From Meconema thalassinum (taxonomy: Eukaryota > Arthropoda > Insecta > Orthoptera > Tettigoniidae), in the NCBI GenBank assembly GCA_946902985.2, contig OX336389.2:1288412792-1288476791 (forward strand): a stretch of 64,000 nucleotides of DNA. Direction: 5' to 3'. Under the pieces are notes generated by a model, which saw only the letters and a program-made list of their open reading frames with translations, had not been told where the DNA came from and did no database searches. Every line of letters starts with the position of its first letter. Within the stretch, counting starts at the first letter, position 1. A program made the position numbers and the translations under genes. Below are positions 34,398-45,503 of the stretch, one piece after another.

Positions 34398-35331
34398 TAC
34401 AGTATTATTACCCTTTCAGGAATTGATTGCCGGCGGTGGAGATGGGAACTACTCTTTATGTAATTGTGTCACACGTCAGCTTGCTTCGTTGACAGGTAGA
34501 GTTGCGCGTGTAGGATATGACTCAGCTCCAGTTTTGGATTTAACTGTCCATGGTGACATGAGCTCCTGTGACGCTTATCTGACGCAATGCAGCGTGACCT
34601 ATGTGCAGATTGCACTCTGCCATCGCTGTGTCCTCCGCTTCGCCCCGCAGAGCTCATGCTACAATAAACATAAACGCTGGCACAGCCACACTCAGCGGCA
34701 ATCAAATCTTGAATGGGTAATATGAGTTTTATTTTTTTTCTGTTTATTCTAATAAAACACAACCGCCCCTTAAGACAACAATAACAACAACCACAAAACA
34801 CAAAAATTATACGATTTTTTAAATTTTATAACCTATATTTAGTTAACTTTCATTCAAATATTAATTTCTGAATAAAGCTTACGCAGTTTCTACAATCTCT
34901 TCGCAACTTCAAATGTATTAGGGCTCTTTGGTATCAAAACCTGCCAAATCCAAATCCTAGTAACAAACCCCGACAAATCTGAATTATTGCTTTATATTTT
35001 TCTACATACTTTTTTAACTATATCGGGGATCAGCTTCGTACTTCGTCACTGTTTTTAAAAATAATTCATTCATTTTTTAGTGAAAAAAGTATTTCGTTTT
35101 GGGTATTGGTTCGTTTGTGACAGTTTTTGCCACTTTGCCGAAAAAGTGAAGGAATGGATTTGGCAGGTTTTGATTCTAGGCACCTCAATTATTAAATTAT
35201 ATTGTTATAATATGATAAAGACCGTGGAAATGGGATATCAAATTCATACAGAACAGGAAGAGCAATCACATAGGCCACTAAAAGGTGCAACCTTATGTGT
35301 GGCATGCATATCATTGATTACTATTTCTTAA

Positions 35332-35574
35332 AATTGAATCGGTTATTTTTAAAGGCCCTTTCTGACATGTTACTTATTGCTGTTTAAAGGGGCGGAACTA
35401 TGAGGTCATCTGCCCCTTTTCTGACATGTTTGGTGAAAATGAGTTAAGCATGGATTGGGGTTCTTTTTTCACGAAACATGTCAGAAAAGAGGCAGATGAC
35501 CTCGTAGTTCCTCCCCTTAAAAGAACAATAACTAACATGTCAGAAAGGGCCTTTTAGAAATGACCGATTCAATT
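35332..35574. repeat. hairpin MITE with 100-bp arms
   Basis: Left arm 35332-35431 and right arm 35474-35574 are close reverse complements, with a loop of about 42 bp. Each arm carries the GGGGCGGA..TCATCTGCCCC-type core also seen at 16757-16784, bordered by CTGACATGTT repeats. There is no open frame. It looks like a foldback or MITE element lying just outside the right terminal repeat of the 33252-35190 element. Confidence 0.75.
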
Positions 35575-36048
35575 GTATAATGGCTTAGTTGAATAACACG
35601 TTCTATGTAAATGCTTTATGTACTAAAAAATAATGAATAAGAAAATTGAAATCACATTTGTATAAACTTGTAGGCTCAAATAATTATATTTTCAATTTTA
35701 ATTTTATTTTCTCTGAGAAAATATTTTGTATGCATCTTCAGCTTTGCATGATTTCCTTTAAATTCTTTTAATTTAATTGGGAGAATGTTATATAAGTTTG
35801 GTGAGAAATACAGAACATTACGCTTAGCTATACTTAACTTAAGTTGATATAAAATAGAGTGATTCTCTGTAATACTTCTGGTTTCATACCCGTGACTTAC
35901 AACTTGAATTCTATTTCTATCTTTAAAAGTGTATTTATACATTTCGAAAGCATACAATTGTTTAATGTTGAAGACGCTTGTCTCAGCATACAGTCTCATA
36001 GTCGGATGAAATCTATCTTTCTTCAACATTATTCGCAGTATGAGATTC

Positions 36049-37443
36049 CCCCCCAGGGGCTCACATCTAGTGGGACGTGGGTTGGCGACCACGGGACCCC
36101 AGCTGAGTCCGACATTGCTTCCACTTACTTGTGCCGGGCTCCTCTCCGTCTTCTTTCCTGTCGACCTCACTTGGTCAACTCTTGTTCTCTTCCGACCCCG
36201 ACGGTATTAGGGTATCCGAGGCCTAGGGAGTCTCTTCCTTTCCCGTCTTAATTGGCCCTTGTCTCATCTTTTCTGATTCCCTCCTTCTGCGAGGGGTCAG
36301 TCTTCTTTTTCTTTTCCTTTTCCCTCCTGCCTTGTGCTCAAGGCCCTCAAGGAGGCAGGGTGTATGTAGCCCCACCACTTCTGGTGCACCCTAGATAATG
36401 CTACACCCTCAGGGGCTCACGGCTGGTGAGTTCGGGAGTTGGCGACCCCGAGGGATTCCTGAGCTGGGTTCGTTTTCCCCTTTTGTCCCTTACCTTTAGG
36501 GCGGACCCTCTCCTCTCTCCCCTCTCCTCTCCTCTCCGCCGTTCATTATATTTCCTTTTCTCGTTAAGATTCCCGCACCTTTTTGTAGGTATTCTTAATC
36601 TACGTTGCATTTTGTAAGTTTTTTCGATCTAAATTGCATTTTGTGAGTGTTTTTCAACCTCACTTGCATTTTGTAAGGATTGCCAATCAAAATTGCTTTT
36701 TAGTAAGTCTTTTAATATAGGGGGGGTCTTCTTGTGAGTATTTTGAATTTTAATTGCATTTTGTATTTGTATTTGTATTTTGTTCAAGTAGTTAAGTCTC
36801 AATTCCAATTTTGTGGGTATTTTCAATCTAAATTACATTTTGTAATTATTTTCAATCTAAATTGCATTTTGTAAGTATTGTCCATCCAAATGAGAAGTTT
36901 GAATCTACCATACCTTTTGTAAGCAATTTCAATTGCATTTTGTATTTTCAACCTACCCCGCTTTGTTCAAGTAGTTCATTCTCAATTGCATTTTGTGGGT
37001 ATTTTGAATCTACATTACATTTTGTGCGTATTTTCAATCTGATTTGCATTTTGTAAGTATTTTGAATTCACTTGCATTTTGTAAATATTTCGACTGTACG
37101 TTGCATTTTGTACGTATTTTGGACTTAACCTACATTTTGTGTGTATTTTTCAATCTATTCCCTTTGTGAGTATTTTCGTTCGAAATTCCCTTATGTACGT
37201 ATTACTGCTCTCCATTTGGTGAGTAGTTTCAATCTGAGTTCCTCTTTGTAAGTATTTTTCCTGCTACATAAGGCATAATTGTTGGGGCTCACTGTCTATT
37301 TTATCTAAACCATTTTCGTTTCATCCATAGCAATGAGCTGTTTTTTATCTTCATCCTTTCATTTCAAGCCATTTCATTTCGTCAGGGGCCGATAACCTCG
37401 ATGTTAGGCCCCTTAAAACAACAATTATCATCATCATCATCAT
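36049..37443 (+). mobile_element. (ATC)n-tailed retroposon, 1.4-kb copy
   Basis: Begins with a C run and AGGGGCTCACATCTAGTGGG and ends with a hairpin (37385-37412), TTAAAACAACAA and ATCATCATC. It is flanked by a 13-bp duplication CAGTATGAGATTC (36036-36048 and 37444-37456). Compared with the 735-bp copy it carries about 700 bp of extra internal sequence, mostly the minisatellite at 36590-37250. No gene is seen inside. Confidence 0.8.
36590..37250 (+). repeat. diverged minisatellite inside retroposon
   Basis: Around twenty loosely conserved units of about 30 bp, each close to TTGCATTTTGTAAGTATTTT followed by CAATCTAAA. Unit length and sequence drift, so it is old or was amplified imprecisely. 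Confidence 0.7.
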
Positions 37444-39560
37444 CAGTATGAGATTCTGCACTATCTGAACAGTTTTTAGTACATTTCCCTAGGCACCTCC
37501 CCAAGCAAGATTACCATATGAAAGAACTGACTGGACTAGAGCATGGTAGATGTCTCTCATTAATTTGTAATTGACAATATGTTTTAAGTTGTGAAATATG
37601 TAAATTGTTCTTCTTATTTTACTTGTAAGGTGTTTGCATTGGCTTTCCATTTCATGTCACTATCTATAAATAATCCCAGATATTTAACTGTATCCACTTA
37701 GGCTATTTTAGGACAGTCACAGTTCTGATTACAGTTCAAAGTGTGTATTTTTAGTTCATTAAAATCATCTTCAACTGCTTACCGAATCTTACGAACTTTG
37801 ATTTATTTATATTTAAAAATAGTTTGTTACCATCTAGCCATATCTTTAACATTTTCAATGCAGCAGTTGCAACTTGTTTTACATTTCCCCATGTTCTACC
37901 TTCAACACAAACTACCGTATCATCTACGTATGATATGAGATTAACATTTTCAATTCCATGTATAGATGATTCAATATCGTTAATAAAAATCAAAAATAAT
38001 AATGGACCCAGTACAGTGCCTTGTGGTATTCCTCTTTTCACTCTTAGAGGTAGACTTGTTCCATTTATTCTAACGTACTGGTATTGAATAGCTTTTTATC
38101 AATTTCAGTGCTATGCCTCTGATGCCATATATCTCGCATCTTCTGAAGGAGAATATGGTGAGGTATAGTGTTAAAAGCCTTCTCCAAATTGAGAAATATG
38201 CCCAAGGTTGATTTCATACTGTTCGTATTTTCATAAATTCACTTAGTTAATTACCCAATAGCAACAGTGGTGCTGACATTCTTTATAAAGCCAAATTGGC
38301 TAGTTGATAGTAAATTGAGTTTCTTCAAAAACTGATAAATATGATTTTTTATAACTTACATTTTTTTTCAAATAATTTTGATATGATTGTCGTTAACAAT
38401 ATAGGTCAATAGTTCTTTAGTTCTGAAGGACTGCCTGCTTTATGTAGAGGTTTTACAATTGTAATTTTTAATTGCTTTGGGAAGTATCCAAGTGAAAGCG
38501 ACTCGTTTATTATTGCTAGCAAAGGACTCTTTAAAAAAATTTAATTCTGCTTAATAATTTGACCTGAGATGTTATCTATTCCCATTGCTTTAGTGTCGCA
38601 TATTTCGTATAGGTACTTATGTAAATCTGCTTCGGTAATCGGAACAAAAAAACAGGAATATGTGTTTATGTTGATTTTCGAGGGAAAATCTGGATTGTTA
38701 TTAATAGTTTTAGACATGGCAGTAGAGTTGTTAATAAAATAATCATTGAATGTATTGGCTATAGTGAAGTTATCATTGTAAACATGACTTTGAGATCTTA
38801 TTTTTGTTATTTTTTCTTTAAGATTTATTCTTTGTGTTATTTCATTGACAATGCCCCATACTTTTTTTGATTATTGGAATTTGAATTTATTAATTGTTTA
38901 TAGTGGTCAGTTTTAGCCTTATTAATCAATTCGTTCACTTTATTTCTATACCTCTTATATTTCCTCCTTCATGGCATTGTTCTCTTTATTTGCTATATAT
39001 TCCTGATACAACCTATCTCTGGTGTGAATGGACTTAATTAGCACATGCGTTATCCACTCCTTTCTCTTTCGTTGCTTTGAATTTAATTGTATTGAAGAAT
39101 GTTTATGCAGTTTTGGATAGTTTGTATGAATTTATCTATTTTAGAATCTAAGAGGTTGTTCCCTAATACTGTGTCCTAATTGATGTTGCTCATTTTCTTT
39201 TTAAGCATCTCACTATCTAACTTAAATCTATGTTCACGTATGTTATGCTGAGCTGCTTCTTAGTCATGGCTCTTTTCAAGATTGATACTAATTAATATAG
39301 GATAGTGATCTGTAATTCTGCTCTGAGATATAATGGGTAAGATGTTATCATTAGAAATACCGCTACGAATAAGTGCATGATCAATACAGGTTTTGCTCAT
39401 TGAAGTTTCTCTAGTAGTGCCGTATATCAACGATCTAAAATTATGCTCATGCAGTAAGTTTAGATATTCATTGGTCATATTCATCAAATAGGTCTATGTT
39501 AGTGTCGCCTAGAATCAGCTCGGTTTCTAGTGTACATTTTTGCTGAACATAATCATGAAG

Positions 39561-41099
39561 ATTGTTAATAAATAGTTGTTAATTGTATTTTGATGAACGG
39601 TATATGCCTGTCAATGCAAATCTATTGTTCCCATAATTTATAAATGTAGTCTATCTCGATTGCTTCCTTTATGTCAAGAGCTCTTCCTTTCGACTCGTTA
39701 TGTATGATTTTTAAGTCTCTTTCAATGTTGGTGAAGCTGTGTCTCTCGGTGGTATAAATTGGTTTGCATACAGCCTAGTGTGTGCTGTATTTTATCGCAT
39801 TTCTGTGCCCATTGTATCGCGAGTCCATTCTTCTACCACTTTGGCCAATGTAATTTGCTTGACAGGTGTCTTGGCACTTTATAGAATACTAGCGGACCCA
39901 TGCGAGAACTCTGGCATGTGTATAAACCGCCTGGCTTTACCGTTACGCGGGCTTCTATAAATATGTTTATTTGTTTAAACGCACTTTTGAAACAAATTGT
40001 CGATATTTATGAAATCAGAAAGTCATCACTGCTGCTGGTTGCACAATGGGTTGTGTGCGCCCCATGTGTACAGACTACCCGCCCGGCTTTATTGCTATGC
40101 GGGCTGTACACGACACAGTTCTGCGAGGGGCTATCATCTTGTTTATTTGTTTAAAGGCACTTTATAAAACATCAAATATATTTCATTGACTTTTCAAAAT
40201 ATGTAAGATTTTCCTGTACTATTGAGACAATTTGGAAGATTCTGTTGCAAACCACACCTTCTAGCTCCCTCTGGTTTAGTAGCTTGAGTTTTGTGAAACA
40301 TACACCTTGGCGTATTATATATATATATACTGTAGGTACCCCAGACTTTGAATACAGGTCTTATTTATTTCAATTACTGTTGTGCAGATGCATTCCGGTT
40401 GTGTTGTTTGTTGTGAATGCTATTGTAATGCCTAGTTTCTTGAATACCACCAATTTATACCACCGCGGAACACATCGGCGATTTACCAGCTTGTATACTT
40501 TACCTCATTAGACATACTTGTAATATACTTAGCAGTCTGTGTTCCTGCATGTATATCAAAGATAATTATGCTAGAAGTATCAGAATTTACTCTACATTCT
40601 TGAAAAAGTATTAGAAGCCATTTTTCAGTGTTGCCTAGTTTTATTATAGAAAGCTTTTCTGTCAGTCAACACACATTGTATCTAATTACATTAGCTGGGA
40701 AACCTAGCATTTATACACCCTAACCTGAAAGAAATATTATATAGATATTTATCACAAAATAACATGCTTTTATGTGCAAAAATCCAATTAAGTTGTTTTC
40801 CCGCCTAATGTAATTGGGCACAATTCTTGTTAACCGACTGGGGAGCTTTCTATAACATTCTTGGAATTCTAGAATTTATGGTACCTTATATGGCTTGTTT
40901 GTGATCATATGAATTCATTATTTCTAGAAGTTTAAGTAGGTAACTTTAATATCACAACATGAAGAAGGAAAGCTTGATGAACACACATGTTTCTCAAACA
41001 CTAAAGAGTTTATTTTTTCAGCATTTAGTTCTGTAATGACTCATTCAGGTGGTTAGCTTTAAGAAAGCTTGATTGTCAACATAATTTTCTCCGTTTCAG
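39561..41099. other. intron-like interval with a duplicated block and a possible Helitron end
   Basis: No gene is recognised. Two diverged direct copies of GGCTTTA..GCGGGCT and TTTATTTGTTTAAA..GCACTTT lie at about 39932-39990 and 40084-40165. ACTAGCGGACCC at about 39888 is, on the minus strand, GGGTCCGCTAGT, like a Helitron 3' end, but no GC hairpin is clear. A short TA run is at 40316-40330. The right end is a pyrimidine-rich acceptor for exon C. Confidence 0.4.
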
Positions 41100-41313
41100 T
41101 TCACACTCTCATTTCTGGATGAATGTGATAAAATGAAGATTTTGATGCATCTTCATTCATTTACATATGATTTTCATTTACGAAGCATCAGTACCTATAT
41201 TTCCGGAAGCCAAGCAACTTTGAAGCAGGGTTATCATTTGATCAACTTTCTTGATGATTTCCTCAAGTACTATTCCAAGGCACCAAATTTTGCAAGAAAT
41301 CTTGTATATGCAG
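41100..41313 (+). CDS. SZT2: candidate exon C of a host gene (probably SZT2)
   Basis: A clear acceptor (TTTTCTCCGTTTCAG, ending 41099) and donor (CAG|GTAATG at 41314) bracket 71 codons plus one base. The frame is open from the first base, matching the phase-0 end of exon B. The peptide (HLHSFTYDFHLRSI, HLINFLDDFLKYYSKAPNFA) is highly ordered, single-copy in the window and resembles, from memory, insect and vertebrate SZT2. SZT2 links the KICSTOR scaffold to GATOR1 and so restrains mTORC1 when amino acids are scarce. The exon leaves in phase 1; no following exon was found before the window ends, so the next intron exceeds 22 kb. Exon reality is more secure than the name. Confidence 0.65.
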
Positions 41314-41749
41314 GTAATGAATTCTTATATTATAGTATAGATCAGTAACATTTTTCTTCTGAAATTTTGTTTCCCATTGTACTGTAAATTTTAAAATCCA
41401 GTTGTATTATACATATCTAAAAATATTTGTTTCCAAAGCCACTGTGGTGGAAAGTGAAGAATGCAACCTGTAGTAACTTCGTGGTCAAATTTGCATGCCG
41501 TCCAGCAACAGGTGTTGTGATGGACAACAAATTAGGAATTTTCAAAATATTCTTGTATTTTATGATTTATTCCAGTGGGCTATATACCATGCTTTTACCC
41601 TATGTAGAGTGTTAATATCCAATACACCACATGTGATTGCTCCACCACTGCCTCTGTAGCTGCCGTAATATATCCTGACGTGTTTTTTAAGTGAGCTGTA
41701 ATAACTCCATCATATTGGCAAATGCTAGTGCAGTAGTTCTGACTTTCAC
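41314..41749 (+). other. intron sequence before the satellite
   Basis: Starts with the donor of exon C. AT-rich, with no recognised gene; the open frame at 41427-41615 has no homologous look and no splice context. Confidence 0.4.
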
Positions 41750-43994
41750 CATATTGATTAGCCTACGAACTAACTTCAGTCCCACAGAGCGTTGGATGGA
41801 TCGACTACCTCAATACCATACCATATCGATTAGCCTACGAAACTAACTTCAGTCCCACACAGCATTGGATGGATCGACCACCTCAATACCATACCATATA
41901 GATTAGCCTACGAACTAACTTCTGCCCCACACAGCATTGGATGGATCGACCACCTCAATACCATACGATATTGATTAGCCTACGAACTAACTTCAGTCCC
42001 ACACAGCATTGGATGGATCGACCACCTCAATACCACACCATATCGATTGGTCTACGAACTAACTTCAGTCCCACACAGCATTGGATGGATCGACTACCTC
42101 AATACCATACCATATCCATTAGCCTACGAACTAACTTCAGTCCCACACAGCATTGGATGGATCGACTACCTCAATACCATACCATATCGATTAGCCTACG
42201 AACTAACTTCAGTCCCACACAGCATTGGATGGATCGACCACCTCAATACCATACCATGTTGATTAGCCTACGAACTAACTTCAGTCCCACACAGCATTGG
42301 ATGGATCGACCACCTCAATACCACACCATATCGATTGGTCTACGAACTAACTTCAGTCCCACACAGCATTGGATGGATCGACTACCTCAATACCATACCA
42401 TATCCATTAGCCTACGAACTAACTTCAGTCCCACACAGCATTGGATGGATCGACTACCTCAATACCATACCATATCGATTAGCCTACGAACTAACTTCAG
42501 TCCCACACAGCATTGGATGGATCGACCACCTCAATACCATACCATGTTGATTAGCCTATGAACTAACTTCAGTCCCACACAGCATTGGATGGATCGACCA
42601 TCTCAATACCATACCATATCAAATAGCCTACGAACTAACTTCAGTCCCACACAGCATTGGATGGATCGACTACCTCAATACCATACCATATCGATTAGCC
42701 TGCGAACTAACTTCAGTCCCACACAGCATTGGATGGATCGACTACCTCAATACCATATCGATTAGCCTACGAACTAACTTCAGTCCCACACACAGCATTG
42801 GATGGATCGACCACCTCAATACCATACCATGTTGATTAGCCTACGAACTAACTTCAGTCCCACACAGCATTGGATGGATCGACCAACTCAATACCATACC
42901 ATATCGATTAGCCTACGAACTAACTTCAGTCCCACACAGCATTGGATAGATCGACCACCTCAATACCATACCATATCAATTAGCCTACGAACTAACTTCA
43001 GACCCAAAGAGCATTAGATGGATCGACTACCTCAATACCATACCATATCGATTAGCCTACCGGTACGAACTAACTTCAGTCCCAAAGAGCATTAGATGGA
43101 TCATCCACCTCAATACCATACGATATCGATTGGTCTACAAACTAACTTCAACTAACATCAGTCCCACAGAGCATTGGATGGATCAACCACCTCAATACTA
43201 TACCATATCGATTAGCCTACGAACTAACTTCAGACCCAAAGAGCATTAGATGGATCGACTACCTCAATACCATACCATATCAATTAGCCTACGAACCAAC
43301 TTCAGACCCAAAGAGCATTAGATGGATCGACTGCCTCAATACCATACCATATCGATTAGCCTACGAACTAACTTCAGACCCAAAGAGCATTAGATGGATC
43401 GACTACCTCAATACCATACCATATCGATTAGCCTTCGAACTAACTTCAGTCCCAAAGAGCATTAGATGGATCATCCACCTCAATACCATACAATATCAAT
43501 TGGTCTACAAACTAACATCAACTAACACCAGTCCCACAGAGCATTGGATGGATCATCCACCTCAATACCATACAATATCGATTGGCCCACGAACAAACAT
43601 TAACTAGCATACTCCCACAGAGCATTGGATGGATCATCCACCTCAATACCATACAATATCGATTGGCCCACGAACAAACATTAACTAGCATACTCCCACA
43701 GATCATTGGATGGATCATCCACCTCAATACCATACAATATCGATTGGCCCACGAACAAACATTAACTAGCATACTCCCACAGAGCATTGGATGGATCATC
43801 CACCTCAATACCATACCATTAGCCTACGAACTAACTTCAGACCCAAAGATCATTAGATGGATCGACTACCTCAATACCATACCATATCAATTAGCCAACC
43901 AACTAACCTCAGACCCAAAGAGCATTAGATGGATCGACTACCTCAATACCATACCATATCGATTAGCCTACGAACTAACTTCAGACCCAAAGAG
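41750..43994 (+). repeat. 72-bp satellite array, left block
   Basis: About thirty tandem units of roughly 72 bp. Each contains TTAGCCTACGAACTAACTTC, a CAGTCCCACACAGCATTGG segment and GGATCGACTACCTCAATACC. Around 42047-42550 a four-unit higher-order period of 288 bp repeats exactly at the protein-translation level. Toward the right (43100-43800) longer variant units of about 81 bp appear (GAACAAACATTAACTAGCAT). The unit length is a multiple of three, which keeps long frames open; these are not genes. The array resumes at 59515 after the LINE insertion. Confidence 0.93.
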
Positions 43995-44025
43995 GAGGTG
44001 TGTCTTAATTGTGAAGACAAAGCAT

Positions 44026-45393
44026 TGTAACGTGTTTTTCGAGGGGTTTTTATGCAACTGGCATAAGTCAGTAGGAAGCCATTCTATATTTATTTACGCG
44101 GCAAATTGTTCAGCCAAGAGAATTTTTCATGTTAATTTATTATTATTATTAATTTATTATAATTATTATTTAGATATTTTCGGAGCATTTTATAAAAATT
44201 ATTAGCATTCAGATAGGTTTTCTATGTCTTAGAAAACGCTATCATGCAAATTATTACGAACGACGATATCATAGAAAATTATCTGATTACGGAATTTTAC
44301 GGAGTTTTTGTCAGTTAGGGTATTTGAGAGAGATGACTCACTGGGAATTCAAATACAAGCTGATTCCTGTCGAGAAGAATTACGCAAGCGGGCTCGCATC
44401 GTCCAGGAAAGGCGAATTGTTGAAACGGAACCCTCCCGCCGAGTGTAATGACCCAGAGGAGGGGAAGATAGCGCGGCGTGCTCAGCCAATCAATGAGGAC
44501 TACGTAAGCTAGTAGACGGCTCCGGAGTGGGGAGCCAACGTGTGCATATATCGTTCGATGCGCCGTCGAAGGAGGACAATCTGTGAAATACTTGACGAGT
44601 ATGTTGTACGCGGGAATCGCTCCGATGTTCCGTGGATTGGAGGACTAACTTTTGTAAAACTTAACCAGTGTGGTTATACGAGTGTTTGGGTCCGATGTAC
44701 GGACCATAGAATTATCTAATCTACCAGAATATCATCAAATTTCGACGGAGATGACGACGTCCAGGAGACTGTGGGAAGCACACAGCATCATCAAGTACGA
44801 GGGAAATGCTTTGGCAATTTCCAGTGGTAAGCGCAAATGATGCAGAAATACGCAATCTCTCATTTCTCGTTGTTTTACATTTCATATTTCAGTAACTTCA
44901 TAGCTTGGAAATAAGAGTAAAATCAATTTATCAAACTCCGTTTTCACGTAATTTTCTATCGGTAATATTAAAATCGCAACGCTCCAATTTAAATTTTATA
45001 CTTATTATTATTAATTTGCTATACTTGTTTTATATAATAAATTCATTTCTTTTACAATGCAATCTTTGCTTTCAGTAGGTAGCATTAGATATAGACCAAT
45101 TCCTTCTCCTGATACAATTGTTTGTTGGGTTAATGATCAAATCATACCACGATCTGAGTGAATAGAGTCTTGAATGTGTTCTGCCAGAGCTAGACGTTGT
45201 TAAATACAAATTTAGATTTCAACATTGCGTTGAGGTCTTGGCGCCCATTAAAACAACATAGCTTAGGCAAAGGTAAAGAGTTACATTTCTCACCCAACAG
45301 TTAGGAGCTAGCAAAGCGTTTCATTTGTACGCTCAACGTGGAGCAAAGTAAATACCGTTTCACTTGTCATCCCAGCCTAAGCAAAACGTTTCA
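44026..45393 (+). repeat. 5' LTR of Ty3/Gypsy-type element
   Basis: 1,368 bp, starting TGTAACGTG and ending AAAACGTTTCA, matched by 50135-51506 with roughly ten substitutions and two short indels by eye. The 4 bases before it (GCAT, 44022-44025) reappear after the right LTR. A 62-codon frame inside (44324-44512) also exists in the other LTR and is not evidence of a gene. Confidence 0.93.
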
Positions 45394-45503
45394 TTCGCCG
45401 ACAACTTGGGGCTGAAAACCTAATAACAATTGTGGAAGGAGAAGGGTATATATTTCTGTGCCTGTATTTTGGGGGTTATTTGTCTGTATCAGTGTATATC
45501 ATT

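Larger units (their letters stand above)
33252..35190. mobile_element. 1.9-kb element with 36-bp terminal inverted repeats
   Basis: The ends, 33252-33287 and 35155-35190, are 36-bp inverted repeats with two mismatches (outermost AATTGAGG, inner CCGCCAAATCCA). The inner motif AAAACCCGCCAAATCC recurs in diverged form near both ends (about 33368, 33427, 33460-33478, 34938-34975), as subterminal transposase-binding sites often do. A short open stretch lies inside at 33700-33945 and a SINE was inserted at 34108-34397. No target duplication was clear. The superfamily is not recognised. Confidence 0.65.
35640..39560 (-). mobile_element. degenerate LINE, split by a retroposon
   Basis: Minus-strand relics of one LINE in order. 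An endonuclease end lies at 39487-39260 (TCIDHALIRSG, SRITDHYPILISI). The reverse transcriptase lies at about 38700-37751, including GIPQGTVLGPLLFLIFINDI and a YVDD active site (LISYVDDTVVC). The C-terminal piece is at 36035-35700 (YNILPIKLKEF). Stops and frame changes are numerous. The retroposon at 36049-37443 entered the C-terminal part. The block arrangement is like Jockey/CR1-type LINEs; I cannot place it more finely. Confidence 0.65.

Noticed and set aside
41427..41615. Possible further exon after exon C
   Set aside because: No acceptor/donor pair compatible with the phase-1 end of exon C, and the peptide does not look conserved.
41941..43017. Long plus-strand frames encoding a 24-residue repeat protein
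   Set aside because: They are a direct result of a 72-bp satellite whose period is a multiple of three; all frames show the same behaviour and there is no start or splice context.
41750..43994. Regularly spaced repeats resembling a CRISPR array
   Set aside because: The units are contiguous tandem copies without unique spacers, and the DNA is clearly from an animal.
44324..44512. 62-codon frame present twice (also 50433-50621)
   Set aside because: It is inside the Gypsy LTRs; duplication is from replication, and no family is recognised.
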